A program made the translations under genes and the position numbers. Below are positions 57,049 through 64,000 of a stretch of DNA of 64,000 bases, piece after piece (the stretch's first letter is position 1; the number at the start of each line of letters is the position of its first letter). Source of the DNA: Sphingomonas hominis (lineage in GTDB: Bacteria > Pseudomonadota > Alphaproteobacteria > Sphingomonadales > Sphingomonadaceae). The stretch covers positions 270,398 through 334,397 of the forward strand of contig NZ_JABULH010000004.1 in assembly GCF_013328205.1 (NCBI RefSeq), given 5' to 3'. The notes beneath the pieces are model-generated. The model had not been told where the DNA came from, ran no database searches, and saw only the letters and a list, made by a program, of their open reading frames with translations.

Positions 57049-59015
57049 GCCGCGGCCTCCCCGGCCTTGCGGACCTGGACGACACGCATCATGCCTGCGT
57101 GCATGTGGTAGAGCATGTGGCAGTGGAAGGCCCAGTCGCCTTCCTCGCCGGTCACGTCCCAGCTTACCGTGCCTCCCGGCTGCACCAGCACCGTATGCTT
57201 ACGGGGCGCGTAGGCGCCCTTGCCGGTCACCAGGTCGAAGAAGTGGCCGTGGATGTGGATCGGATGCCCCATCATCGTGTCGTTGATGAGCGTCACCCGT
57301 ACTCGCTCGCCGTGGAGCAGCGTGATTGGGTCGGGGTTCTCCGACAGCTTCTCGCCGTCGAAGCCCCACATGTAGCGCTCCATGTTGCCGGTGAGGTGGA
57401 GCTTGATCTCTCGCTCCGGCGCGCGTGTGTCCGGGTTGCGGTCGAGCGCCATCAGGTCGCGATAGGTGAGAACGCGGTGCCCGACGTTCTCCAGCCCCTG
57501 CCCGGGATCGCCGGTCCGATCGACCGGCATCGGCGAGATGGTCTGCACGCCAGGTCCCTTCTTCACCTCGGGGGCATTGCTGAAATCGCGCATGGAATGG
57601 CTCATGCCGCCCATGTCCATCCCGCCCATCTGATCGCCGTTCATCGCCGGCATCGTGCCGGAACCATGATCCATTCCGGCCATGGCGCCGCCCTGAGCCT
57701 GGCCGTGGTCCATGCCCGCCATGCCGCTTGCTGCGGCGCCGGCCGCGCCGTGGTTCATCTGCGAATGATCCATACCCGGCATCGCGCCGGTACCTGCGCC
57801 ATGCCCCATCGCAGCATGGTCCATGCCGGACATCGATCCCGCGGCGCCGCCCGTAGCACTATGACTCATAGCGCCGTGGTCCATCGTGCCATGATCCATG
57901 CCGCCCATGCCCATGTCCTTCATGGTCGCGAGCGGGCGCTTGCGGAGCGGGGGCACCTCAGCCGCCATGCCCTCGCGCGGGGCGAGCGTCGCGCGGGCCA
58001 TGCCGGAGCGATCGATGCTCTCACCGACCAGCGTATAGGCGCGCAGGTCGGGCGGGGTGACGATCGCGTCATAGGTCTCCGCCGGGCCGAACTGGAATTC
58101 GTCGATCTCGACCGGGCGCACGTTCAAGCCGTCGGCCGCGACGATGGTCATCGGCAGGCCCGGAATGCGGACGTTGAAGGTGGTCATCGACGAGGCGTTG
58201 ATGAAGCGCAGCCGTACCCGCTCGCCGGGGCGGAACAGCGCGGTCCAATTGTCCTTGGGGCCGTAGCCGTTGACCAGGTAGGTGTAGACCGAGCCCGTGA
58301 CGTCGGCGACGTCGGCGGGGTCCATCCGCATCTGGCCCCACTCCAACCGCTCTTTGAGCGACTGATCCTTGCCGGCGAGAAGCCCGGCGAGGGTCTGGCG
58401 CTGGCGATTGAAATAGCCCGACTCCTTCTTCAGCCGATCGAAGAGGTAGTGCGGGTGATGGAAGCTGTGGTCGGACAGCACGATCACGTGCTCCCGGTCG
58501 AACTGCACGGGATCGGGGTTCTTCGGATCGATCAGGATCGGGCCGTAGTGTCCCTCCTGCTCCTGAAGCCCGGAATGGCTGTGATACCAGTAGGTCCCGC
58601 TCTGGATGATCGGGAACTCGTAGGTGAAGGTCGAGCGCGCTGGAATGCCGGGGAAGGCGATGCCGGGCACCCCGTCCATCTGGAAGGGAAGCAGCAGCCC
58701 GTGCCAGTGGATCGAGGTCTCCTCGTCGAGCTCGTTGACGACGTGGAGGCGGACGTTCTGGCCCTCACGCAGGCGGATGAGCGGAGCGGGCACGGTACCG
58801 TTGATGCCGATGGCGTGGCTCTGACGCCCGTCGATCATCATCATCTGATGCGCGACCTTGAGGGTGATGTCCTCGCCCGAGACCGTGGGCAACGGCTTGG
58901 CGATGCCGGCAGAGACGGGCTGTGCCCATGCCGGCATATAGGCCGACAAGGCGAGGCCGCCGCCTGCCAGACTGGCACCGCGCAGCACCTGGCGGCGGTC
59001 GAGAACGCGCGACAT
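57045..59015 (-). CDS. copA: Copper-resistance multicopper oxidase CopA
   Basis: 656 aa. Tat signal (DRRQVLRGASLAGGG). Copper ligands: HWHG, WYHSHSG, HPIHIHGHFFD and HCHMLYHMHAGMM. Between the second and third cupredoxin domains is a Met/His-rich insertion (about residues 370-475, repeated GMDHGxM units). Periplasmic Cu(I) oxidase. Its 5' region has one of the ECF-type promoters. Confidence 0.95.
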   Translation of the reverse strand: MSRVLDRRQVLRGASLAGGGLALSAYMPAWAQPVSAGIAKPLPTVSGEDITLKVAHQMMMIDGRQSHAIGINGTVPAPLIRLREGQNVRLHVVNELDEETSIHWHGLLLPFQMDGVPGIAFPGIPARSTFTYEFPIIQSGTYWYHSHSGLQEQEGHYGPILIDPKNPDPVQFDREHVIVLSDHSFHHPHYLFDRLKKESGYFNRQRQTLAGLLAGKDQSLKERLEWGQMRMDPADVADVTGSVYTYLVNGYGPKDNWTALFRPGERVRLRFINASSMTTFNVRIPGLPMTIVAADGLNVRPVEIDEFQFGPAETYDAIVTPPDLRAYTLVGESIDRSGMARATLAPREGMAAEVPPLRKRPLATMKDMGMGGMDHGTMDHGAMSHSATGGAAGSMSGMDHAAMGHGAGTGAMPGMDHSQMNHGAAGAAASGMAGMDHGQAQGGAMAGMDHGSGTMPAMNGDQMGGMDMGGMSHSMRDFSNAPEVKKGPGVQTISPMPVDRTGDPGQGLENVGHRVLTYRDLMALDRNPDTRAPEREIKLHLTGNMERYMWGFDGEKLSENPDPITLLHGERVRVTLINDTMMGHPIHIHGHFFDLVTGKGAYAPRKHTVLVQPGGTVSWDVTGEEGDWAFHCHMLYHMHAGMMRVVQVRKAGEAAA

Positions 59016-59059
59016 GCAAGCTCCTAAGAATGGGGCCGTAAAAGGGCCGTCGCTTCTTC

Positions 59060-59085
59060 TACGCGGCCGATCCGTCCAGCCCTCA
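59060..59085 (-). promoter_or_regulatory. Candidate ECF promoter for copA
   Basis: TGAGGG (59085-59080, partly inside the sigma-factor stop), 16 bp, CGTA (59063-59060) in GCCGCGTAGAAG, ending 44 bp before the copA ATG. The 12-mer GCCGCGTAGAAG is identical at the copC site. Confidence 0.65.
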
Positions 59086-59652
59086 GCGGTTCCCTAGTTT
59101 TTCAAGCAGCCGTGCTCGCGCGCGATAGAGGCGAGTTTCGACCGCCTTCTGGCTGATCCCCAGCACCTCGGCCGTCTCGGCCTGGCTCAGGCCTTCGATC
59201 GTCCGAAGTACCAAAGGCTCCTTCAGGTTCGCGGGCAAGGTCGAGATCGCGCGGGTCACACGATCGAGTTCCTGCCGATCGCCGGCCGCGTCGTCGATCG
59301 GCACCTGTTCGTCGACGATGCTCTGGACCTGTTCGTCGTTCGGCAGCGCGAACGACAGAAACCGGCGCACGGCACGCTTGCGCGCCCAATCGCGGCATTT
59401 GTTGACGGCGATGGTCGTGAGCCACGCCTGCATCGAGCGGTTGGGATCGTAGCGCGACAATGCCTGATGTGCGGCCACGAACGCTTCCTGGGTCACGTCC
59501 ATCGCGTCGTCGGCATCGCCGAGGAAGGCGCGCGAAAGCCGGAACATCGGCTGCCGATAGCGTCGCACGATCTCGGCGAAAGCGGCTTGTCGGCCGGCGA
59601 TGCTGAGCGTCGCCAGTTCGCCATCCGACAACGCGGTCCAAACGAGGCTCAC
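59083..59652 (-). CDS. ECF RNA polymerase sigma factor (CnrH-like)
   Basis: 189 aa. Region 2 (FAEIVRRYRQPMFRLSRAFLGDADDAMDVTQEAFVAAHQAL) and region 4 (LSQAETAEVLGISQKAVETRLYRARARLL). Start overlaps the sensor stop in a 4-bp ATGA. Predicted to be held by the small membrane anti-sigma encoded upstream and to activate this island. The cassette order matches CnrYXH. Confidence 0.88.
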   Translation of the reverse strand: MSLVWTALSDGELATLSIAGRQAAFAEIVRRYRQPMFRLSRAFLGDADDAMDVTQEAFVAAHQALSRYDPNRSMQAWLTTIAVNKCRDWARKRAVRRFLSFALPNDEQVQSIVDEQVPIDDAAGDRQELDRVTRAISTLPANLKEPLVLRTIEGLSQAETAEVLGISQKAVETRLYRARARLLEKLGNR

Positions 59653-60089
59653 CCCTCGCCGTCGGTGAGCGCCTTCACCACCGCGTCATCGAATTGAGAG
59701 GTCTGATCGGGCCGGAGGAGCTGACGCATGGCGAAGATGTGCGCCAGCGTCGCCTTCTGCAGCTCGCCCATCGCGGCATGGCTCTGGTCGACCGCAGCGG
59801 CCACCCGCGGACCATTGCCATGCTCGGCCTCGATCGCCTCGGCAAGGCGGGCATTGGCGGCACGCATCTCCAGCTCGAGGGCGCGGCGTTGCACCGCGAA
59901 CCGGTCTTCGAGCACCTTCAATCGGGCCTGCTGGTCGCCATCAAGCGCGAGCTTGTGGTGCAGCACCTCGTGAAGCGCCGCACCGGGTTGCTTGGGCTGC
60001 GGCAGCAGCGCGCGCCCGATAAAGACACCACCGATCGCTGCCAGGAAGGCGAGCAAGGCGCACAGGACAACCCGCTTGGTCGAGGTCAT
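59649..60089 (-). CDS. CnrX-like periplasmic metal sensor
   Basis: 146 aa. N-terminal anchor (VVLCALLAFLAAIGGVFIG), helical domain. Ligand pattern resembles CnrX: two His four apart in ALHEVLHHKL, Glu-rich helix (QRRALELEMRAAN), and His-x3-Met in ATLAHIFAMRQLL. ATG 60089 overlaps the anti-sigma stop. The sensor would relay metal binding to the anti-sigma protein. Confidence 0.75.
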   Translation of the reverse strand: MTSTKRVVLCALLAFLAAIGGVFIGRALLPQPKQPGAALHEVLHHKLALDGDQQARLKVLEDRFAVQRRALELEMRAANARLAEAIEAEHGNGPRVAAAVDQSHAAMGELQKATLAHIFAMRQLLRPDQTSQFDDAVVKALTDGEG

Positions 60090-60358
60090 GGCTCGCCGAT
60101 CAGTAACGCGGAAGGGGCAAGGGGGGAGGCTCCGCCGAGCGGCGCCAGCGAGACAGCAGGGCTTGCCGTCGCGGGCAGCTCGGCACCGGCGATCCCGATA
60201 CCGAGCGCCGCGGCGGTTATCACACCGATCCCGAGCCCTGCTCCGCGCACGGCGGGGCGGCTGCCGATCCGCGCGAGGATCTGGTCCTCGATACCCTCCA
60301 ACGCGGCCGGAGCGGGTGCGCCCGCTAGTCGCGCCAATGCTCTGTCTAGATCGTCCAT
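60086..60358 (-). CDS. CnrY-like membrane anti-sigma factor
   Basis: 90 aa: short amphipathic N-terminal segment (LDRALARLAG, GIEDQILARIG), one TM (GLGIGVITAAALGIGIAGA), and a small periplasmic tail. Matches the CnrY layout (cytoplasmic sigma-binding helices, single TM); no sequence motif proves it. ATG 60358 chosen over GTG 60367. First gene of the metal operon. Confidence 0.55.
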   Translation of the reverse strand: MDDLDRALARLAGAPAPAALEGIEDQILARIGSRPAVRGAGLGIGVITAAALGIGIAGAELPATASPAVSLAPLGGASPLAPSALLIGEP

Positions 60359-60387
60359 GCTTTCCACTCCGCCCCTCTATCATCGGA

Positions 60388-60413
60388 TACGCATCGCTGC
60401 CCATCACCCCTCA
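60388..60413 (-). promoter_or_regulatory. Candidate ECF promoter of the metal operon
   Basis: TGAGGG (60413-60408), 16 bp, CGTA (60391-60388), 29 bp before ATG 60358. Its TGAGGGGT box is the reverse arm of the palindrome ACCCCTCA-N8-TGAGGGGT at 60406-60429. Confidence 0.65.
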
Positions 60414-60421
60414 ACCGCTGG

Positions 60422-60447
60422 TGAGGGGTCGGGCAGCGCGCCGCGTA
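60422..60447 (+). promoter_or_regulatory. Candidate ECF promoter of copCD
   Basis: TGAGGG (60422-60427), 16 bp, CGTA (60444-60447) in GCCGCGTAGAAG, 30 bp before the copC ATG. Divergent from the site above; the two -35 boxes are 8 bp apart. Confidence 0.65.
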
Positions 60448-60477
60448 GAAGGGTGCACGAACCTCGTCGGAGTAACC

Positions 60478-60849
60478 ATGCGTAGTCTCGCCCTTCCTGC
60501 CGCCTTCGCTCTCCTGAGCCTCGCCAGTGCGGCGCAGGCCCACCCGAAGCTCGTTGTGGCCTCCCCCGCGCCCAACGCGACCGTTGCCAAGCCCGCGCGT
60601 GTCGCTTTGCAGTTCAGCGAGAAGCTGATGCCGAAATTCTCCGGTGCGGACCTGATGATGACGGGGCATGGCGGCGCCAAGCACTCGCCGATGAAGGTAG
60701 CAGCCACCACCCAGGTTGCACCCGACGGTCGAACGCTGGTCGTGGTGCCCAAGTCGCCGCTCGGTGCGGGCCGCTACAGCGTCGCATGGCACGTCGTCTC
60801 GGCCGACACGCATCGGGTGTCCGGCAGCTTCGCCTTCGCGGTGAAGTGA
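60478..60849 (+). CDS. copC: Copper resistance protein CopC
   Basis: 123 aa: signal peptide ending AQAHP, so the mature protein begins with the Cu-binding His; beta-sandwich with VSADTHRVSGSFAFAV. Met-rich loop (MPKFSGADLMM). Delivers copper to CopD. ATG 60478; the longer frame upstream is rejected. Confidence 0.92.
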   Translation: MRSLALPAAFALLSLASAAQAHPKLVVASPAPNATVAKPARVALQFSEKLMPKFSGADLMMTGHGGAKHSPMKVAATTQVAPDGRTLVVVPKSPLGAGRYSVAWHVVSADTHRVSGSFAFAVK

Positions 60850-60850
60850 G

Positions 60851-61780
60851 GTGGACGCCGACTGGCCGCTGATCGGGGTCCGCTTCGCGCTTTATGCGAC
60901 GTTGAGCGGGCTGTTCGGCCTGTCGGCGTTCAGCCTCTACGGGCTCAAGGCCGGGGCGCGCGCAGACGCACTCGCCTTGCGCCCCTGGCTGGTGGGGACC
61001 GGGCTGCTCGGCCTTCTGTTTTCCGGCATCGCGCTCGTCCTCCTTGCAGCGACGATGGCCGGTGCGCCGGCATGGCCGATCGATCGGGAAGCGATCGGGA
61101 TGCTGCTTACCGGGTCCGCGACGGGCACGGCGTGGGAAGCGCGCATGGTCGCACTGATTGTGGCCGTGATCGCGGCGCTGATCGCGGCAGGACGTACCGC
61201 GCCGCTCGGCCTGGTGGTACTCGCGGCGGGCATTGCGCTCGCGACGCTCGCTTGGACGGGCCATGGCGCGATGGATGAGGGCGCGACGGGCTGGGTCCAT
61301 CTGCTGGCCGATATTCTGCACCTGTTGTCGGCCGGAGCCTGGCTCGGTGCACTGCTCGGATTGACGCTCCTCGTGGTGCGGCCGGCAGCTCGCGTCGACG
61401 TCGCGCATCTCAGACTGACCCACCGGGCGCTCCACGGCTTCGGTATGGTCGGCACGATCGTTGTCGGCACGATCGTTGTGACGGGTCTGGTGAATGGCTG
61501 GCTGCTGGTCGGTGCCAGCAATCTGCCAAGACTTCCCACCTCCCTGTACGGCCAGCTCCTCCTCGCTAAGCTGGCGCTGTTCGGCGCGATGCTGGGGCTG
61601 GCCTCCCTCAATCGCTTTCGGCTGACGCCGGCGTTCGAGCGCTCAGTTGCCGCGCGCGATCATCGGGCTGCGCTCGGTACTCTGCGGCGCAGCCTCGCGA
61701 TCGAGGCGAGCTGTGCCGTCACGATCCTGGCGCTGGTTGCTTGGCTGGGGATGCTCGAGCCCCCTGCAACGGCGATGTGA
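60851..61780 (+). CDS. copD: Copper resistance membrane protein CopD
   Basis: 309 aa, about eight TM helices; conserved WTGHGAMDEGATGWVHLLADILHLLSAGAWLGAL with His residues and GHG. Likely inner-membrane copper permease partner of CopC. GTG 60851, one base after the copC stop. Confidence 0.88.
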   Translation: MDADWPLIGVRFALYATLSGLFGLSAFSLYGLKAGARADALALRPWLVGTGLLGLLFSGIALVLLAATMAGAPAWPIDREAIGMLLTGSATGTAWEARMVALIVAVIAALIAAGRTAPLGLVVLAAGIALATLAWTGHGAMDEGATGWVHLLADILHLLSAGAWLGALLGLTLLVVRPAARVDVAHLRLTHRALHGFGMVGTIVVGTIVVTGLVNGWLLVGASNLPRLPTSLYGQLLLAKLALFGAMLGLASLNRFRLTPAFERSVAARDHRAALGTLRRSLAIEASCAVTILALVAWLGMLEPPATAM

Positions 61781-61972
61781 GGAGCGGGCGGCCTCTTGCT
61801 TGGCCGCGTTATATCCTGTGTTCGTCGGCAATCGCGTCTGACGCATTCCGCGCCCGGCATAATGGCAGAAGTTAGGTGCCCCAAGGCAACGCTGGAAAGA
61901 CTGGAAGTGGGTCGAAAGCGGTCTGGCGCGGAAGCGACCCACCTCTCATTGAGATGGGCCGCCCCCCACTTG

Positions 61973-62235
61973 TCAGATTTCCGTCCGTTCTGCGAGGACG
62001 AGAGCATCCTCGATGTCCACGCCAAGGTACCTGACAGTATTCTCGATCTTCGTGTGGCCCAGCAGGATCTGGATTGCCCGAAGGTTCCCGGTAGCCTTGT
62101 AGATCATCGATGCTTTCGTGCGGCGAAGCGAGTGCGTGCCGTACTCGGCCCGGCGGAGTCCGGCCGCAACAACCCACTCATCCACCAGTCGAGCATACTG
62201 CCTCGTGCTGAGATGCCCTGCGTGATCGACGCGGC
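61973..62235 (-). pseudogene. Tyrosine recombinase, C-terminal fragment
   Basis: About 87 residues from the catalytic end of an integrase: YGTHSLRRTK (His-x2-Arg), RAIQILLGHT and NTVRYLGVD (catalytic Tyr). The N-terminal part is removed by the IS21 element, whose end starts at 62236. The remaining 190 bp up to copD (61781-61972) holds no gene. Confidence 0.85.
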
Positions 62236-62240
62236 TGTCA

Positions 62241-62286
62241 ATCGGCGTCCAAAAAGGACCCCCTATCGGCGTCCAAAAGGGACCCC
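62241..62286. repeat. Tandem terminal repeats of the IS21 element
   Basis: ATCGGCGTCCAAAAaGGACCCC at 62241-62262 and again with one base changed (g for a) at 62265-62286, spaced 24 bp start to start. Multiple end repeats bound by the transposase are a known feature of IS21 elements. Confidence 0.8.
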
Positions 62287-62409
62287 GTTTGTCGAGCGGT
62301 GTGACGGGTATGGCGGGCGTGCCGTTCGCGCTGGTTGCGGCGTAGGGCGGGCGTAGCCCGACCGGAGGCGCAACCAGCGCGAAGCATCTTCTGCCGGTGG
62401 TCCCGCGCG

Positions 62410-63138
62410 TCAGCTGCGGTGCTTGAATCGCCAGCTGTCGTTGCCGGTCTCGACGATGTCGCAGTGGTGGGTAATGCGGTCGAGCAGCGCGGTGGTCATC
62501 TTGGGGTCGCCAAAGACGGTCGGCCACTCACCGAAGGCCAGGTTCGTGGTGACGATGACCGAGGTCTGCTCATAGAGCTTGCTGACGAGATGGAAGAGCA
62601 GCTGACCGCCCGAGCGTGCAAACGGCAGGTAGCCAAGCTCGTCGAGCACCACGAGGTCGAGACGCGAGAGCTGGGCCGCCAACGTGCCGGCCTTGCCGAG
62701 GCGCGTTTCCTCCTCGAGCCGGTTCACCAGGTCCACCGTGTTGAAGTAGCGCCCGCGGGCGCCGGCTCGTACCACATTGGCGGTGATGGCGGTGGCGAGG
62801 TGCGTCTTGCCGGTGCCCGTCCCACCGACCAGCACGACGTTGCGCCGGCCGGGGAGGAACGAGCCGCTGTGCAGGGAGCGCACCAGTCCTTCGTTGATGG
62901 GAGTGTCGCCGAAGACGAAGGCGTCGAGGTCCTTCACCGCCGGCAGCCTGGCGGCCGACATCCGGTAACGAACCGACGCTGCATGGCGGTGCGTCGCCTC
63001 GGCACGCAGCAGGTCGGTCAGGACCTCCATGGTCGTGCGCTTGCGCTGGAGACCGGTGGTCACCGCCTCGTCGAAGGCGCCAGCCATGCCCTTCAGCCCC
63101 AACTCGGTCATGGCCGTCATCATCTCATGCCGCTGCAT
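62410..63138 (-). CDS. istB: IS21 helper ATPase IstB
   Basis: About 242 aa AAA+ ATPase with Walker [13 protein letters not shown] and Walker [13 protein letters not shown]. Start ATG 63138 (GAGG upstream) overlaps istA; ATG 63159 is a 7-residue longer alternative. Confidence 0.92.
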   Translation of the reverse strand: MQRHEMMTAMTELGLKGMAGAFDEAVTTGLQRKRTTMEVLTDLLRAEATHRHAASVRYRMSAARLPAVKDLDAFVFGDTPINEGLVRSLHSGSFLPGRRNVVLVGGTGTGKTHLATAITANVVRAGARGRYFNTVDLVNRLEEETRLGKAGTLAAQLSRLDLVVLDELGYLPFARSGGQLLFHLVSKLYEQTSVIVTTNLAFGEWPTVFGDPKMTTALLDRITHHCDIVETGNDSWRFKHRS

Positions 63139-64000
63139 GGAGGCCTCGCAGGCTGTCATAGCGGTTGCAGTCGGCACGGGGCGGATAGCGCAGCGCCAGG
63201 TCCTCGGGGGTGACAATGGTCAGCGGTCGTGGCGGTTCTCGCCTGCGGGCCAGGATGTTGACGATGACGTCGTCGCTGGCGGTGCCGGCCAGCAGCGCCT
63301 CTCGCACGGCCGCTTCCACCGCCTCCAGTCCGTCGTCGAGCACCGCTGCCAGCACCCGCACGAACCGCCGGTCGGCATCGTCACCGACGCCGAGCTTGCG
63401 CCGCAGTCGTGCCAGCGCAGGCGGCAGCTCCCAGCCCTGGAACGGTGCGCCGTTGCGCAGGGCGCCCGGCTTGGTCGCCAACACCGGCAGATAATGCCAC
63501 GGGTCGTAGATGGTCCGGTCGCGGCCAAAGAACCGGGGATGGTCGGCGACGACTTCACCATCGCAGCGCACGACGATGCGGTCGGCATAGGCGCGAACCT
63601 GCACCGCGCGTCGCGCCACCCTGGCAGAAACGGAATAGCGGTTGCGGTCGAAGCTGATGAGGCATGTGCCGCTTACCGCATGCTCGCTCTCGTGGAAGCC
63701 GTCGAAGGGTGCGACAACAGGCTGGAGTACAGCCTGTTCGGCTGCCCATGCCTCGGCGACCGTCAGTTCCTTCTGCTCGGGATGCTGGTGCATGTCGGCC
63801 CAGCGCCGACACTCGGCCTCCAACCAGCCGTTCAGCTCCGCGAGGCTGGTAAAGCGCAGGCGTGGCTGGAAGAAGCGGCCGCGCGCGGTCTGCACCTGGT
63901 TCTCGACCTGACCCTTCTCCCAACCCGACGCGGGCGAGCAGGCGGTCGGCTCGACCATGTAGTGGTTGGCCATGACCAGGAAGCGCCGGTTGAAGACACG
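63125..64000 (-). CDS. istA: IS21 transposase IstA (5' end outside window)
   Basis: C-terminal 292 residues of IstA: the RNase H-like core end with catalytic Glu in [11 protein letters not shown], then the zinc-free Arg/His-rich domain ([29 protein letters not shown]). N-terminal HTH and the two catalytic Asp are beyond the window. Overlaps istB by 14 bp. Confidence 0.9.
   Translation of the reverse strand, partial: RVFNRRFLVMANHYMVEPTACSPASGWEKGQVENQVQTARGRFFQPRLRFTSLAELNGWLEAECRRWADMHQHPEQKELTVAEAWAAEQAVLQPVVAPFDGFHESEHAVSGTCLISFDRNRYSVSARVARRAVQVRAYADRIVVRCDGEVVADHPRFFGRDRTIYDPWHYLPVLATKPGALRNGAPFQGWELPPALARLRRKLGVGDDADRRFVRVLAAVLDDGLEAVEAAVREALLAGTASDDVIVNILARRREPPRPLTIVTPEDLALRYPPRADCNRYDSLRGLHAAA

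Larger units (their letters stand above)
50147..64000. mobile_element. Accessory metal-resistance island (left boundary in comM, right end outside window)
   Basis: From the comM break to the window edge all genes are metal detoxification, a recombinase remnant or IS21. It contains two insertion-related proteins and pseudogenes, unlike the housekeeping genes to the left. Transfer is inferred from gene content, the truncated comM and the integrase remnant, not from a proven attachment site. No full integrase and no target-site repeat are visible in the window. Confidence 0.6.
62236..64000. mobile_element. IS21-family element (left end; right end outside window)
   Basis: Starts with TGTCAATCGGCGTCC, consistent with IS21 TG...CA termini, and carries two direct repeats of the terminal motif. 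istA and istB are both on the minus strand. Inserted in a tyrosine recombinase gene. The element continues beyond 64000, so length and target duplication are unknown. Confidence 0.85.

Noticed and set aside
56934-59027. Plus-strand open frame of 697 codons antisense to copA
   Set aside because: copA has all multicopper oxidase motifs; the reverse frame is Arg/His-rich shadow.
61796-62356. Plus-strand open frame across the integrase remnant and IS end
   Set aside because: It spans a junction between unrelated elements; the minus strand encodes recognisable recombinase and IS features.
1-64000. CRISPR array or riboswitch
   Set aside because: No regularly spaced repeats were seen, and upstream of ilvD, cysS and trpS I could not recognise a riboswitch or T-box core.

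Overview
The window looks like chromosomal DNA of a sphingomonad (Alphaproteobacteria, Sphingomonas-like). Grounds: very high GC; a CckA-type hybrid kinase; the ChvI/ChvG-HprK-RapZ-EIIA-HPr cluster; the rpsT-dnaA junction beside mutM/ubiE/ubiB/coaBC/dut; the secB-Tim44-mltA-Smr run; and membrane-anchored FKBP and PspC-like proteins. No rRNA or CRISPR is present. One tRNA, tRNA-Glu(CTC), was found at 18133-18207 on the minus strand.

Layout. 1-18.3 kb: signalling and core metabolism (cckA, ilvD, nnrD, an RNA methyltransferase, truA/fmt, recR, def, rmuC, a ureohydrolase, an rRNA methylase). The minus-strand nitrogen-type PTS/ChvGI operon follows, with start and stop codons overlapping by 4 bp at nearly every junction. 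18.3-33.9 kb: DAHP synthase, an SDR with a degenerate active site, two unannotated small membrane proteins, a hydroxyacid dehydrogenase, cysS, a nitrilase-family amidase, rpsU, an FKBP, galU, moeB, dut, coaBC, ubiB and ubiE. 33.9-49.4 kb: mutM, rpsT, dnaA, trpS, murJ, secB, mltA, msrB, dapE, engB, yidC, yidD, rnpA and rpmH.

At about 50,147 the core ends abruptly inside comM: only its N-terminal third remains. From there to the right edge lies an accessory island. It carries a MerR regulator with a mercury-type operator driving a glutaredoxin-MauE fusion, a tiny exported protein with four Cys-Cys pairs, and a long minus-strand metal operon. In transcription order that operon is CnrY-like anti-sigma, CnrX-like sensor, ECF sigma, copA, copB, PepSY (frameshifted), DUF305 membrane protein, DUF305 periplasmic protein, DUF411 and dmeF. 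copC-copD is divergent. Its right end holds a C-terminal tyrosine recombinase fragment cut by an IS21-family element that runs off the window.

The main discovery candidate is a local ECF regulon. Five sites in this island read TGAGGG-N16-CGTA (four exact, one with CAAGGG). Each lies about 30-45 bp upstream of a start codon: the anti-sigma, copC, copA and both DUF305 genes. Two of them are back to back, so their -35 boxes form an 8-bp inverted repeat. A sensor whose visible ligand pattern matches the Ni/Co sensor CnrX thus appears to command a copper-detoxification set plus a DmeF-type Co/Ni exporter.
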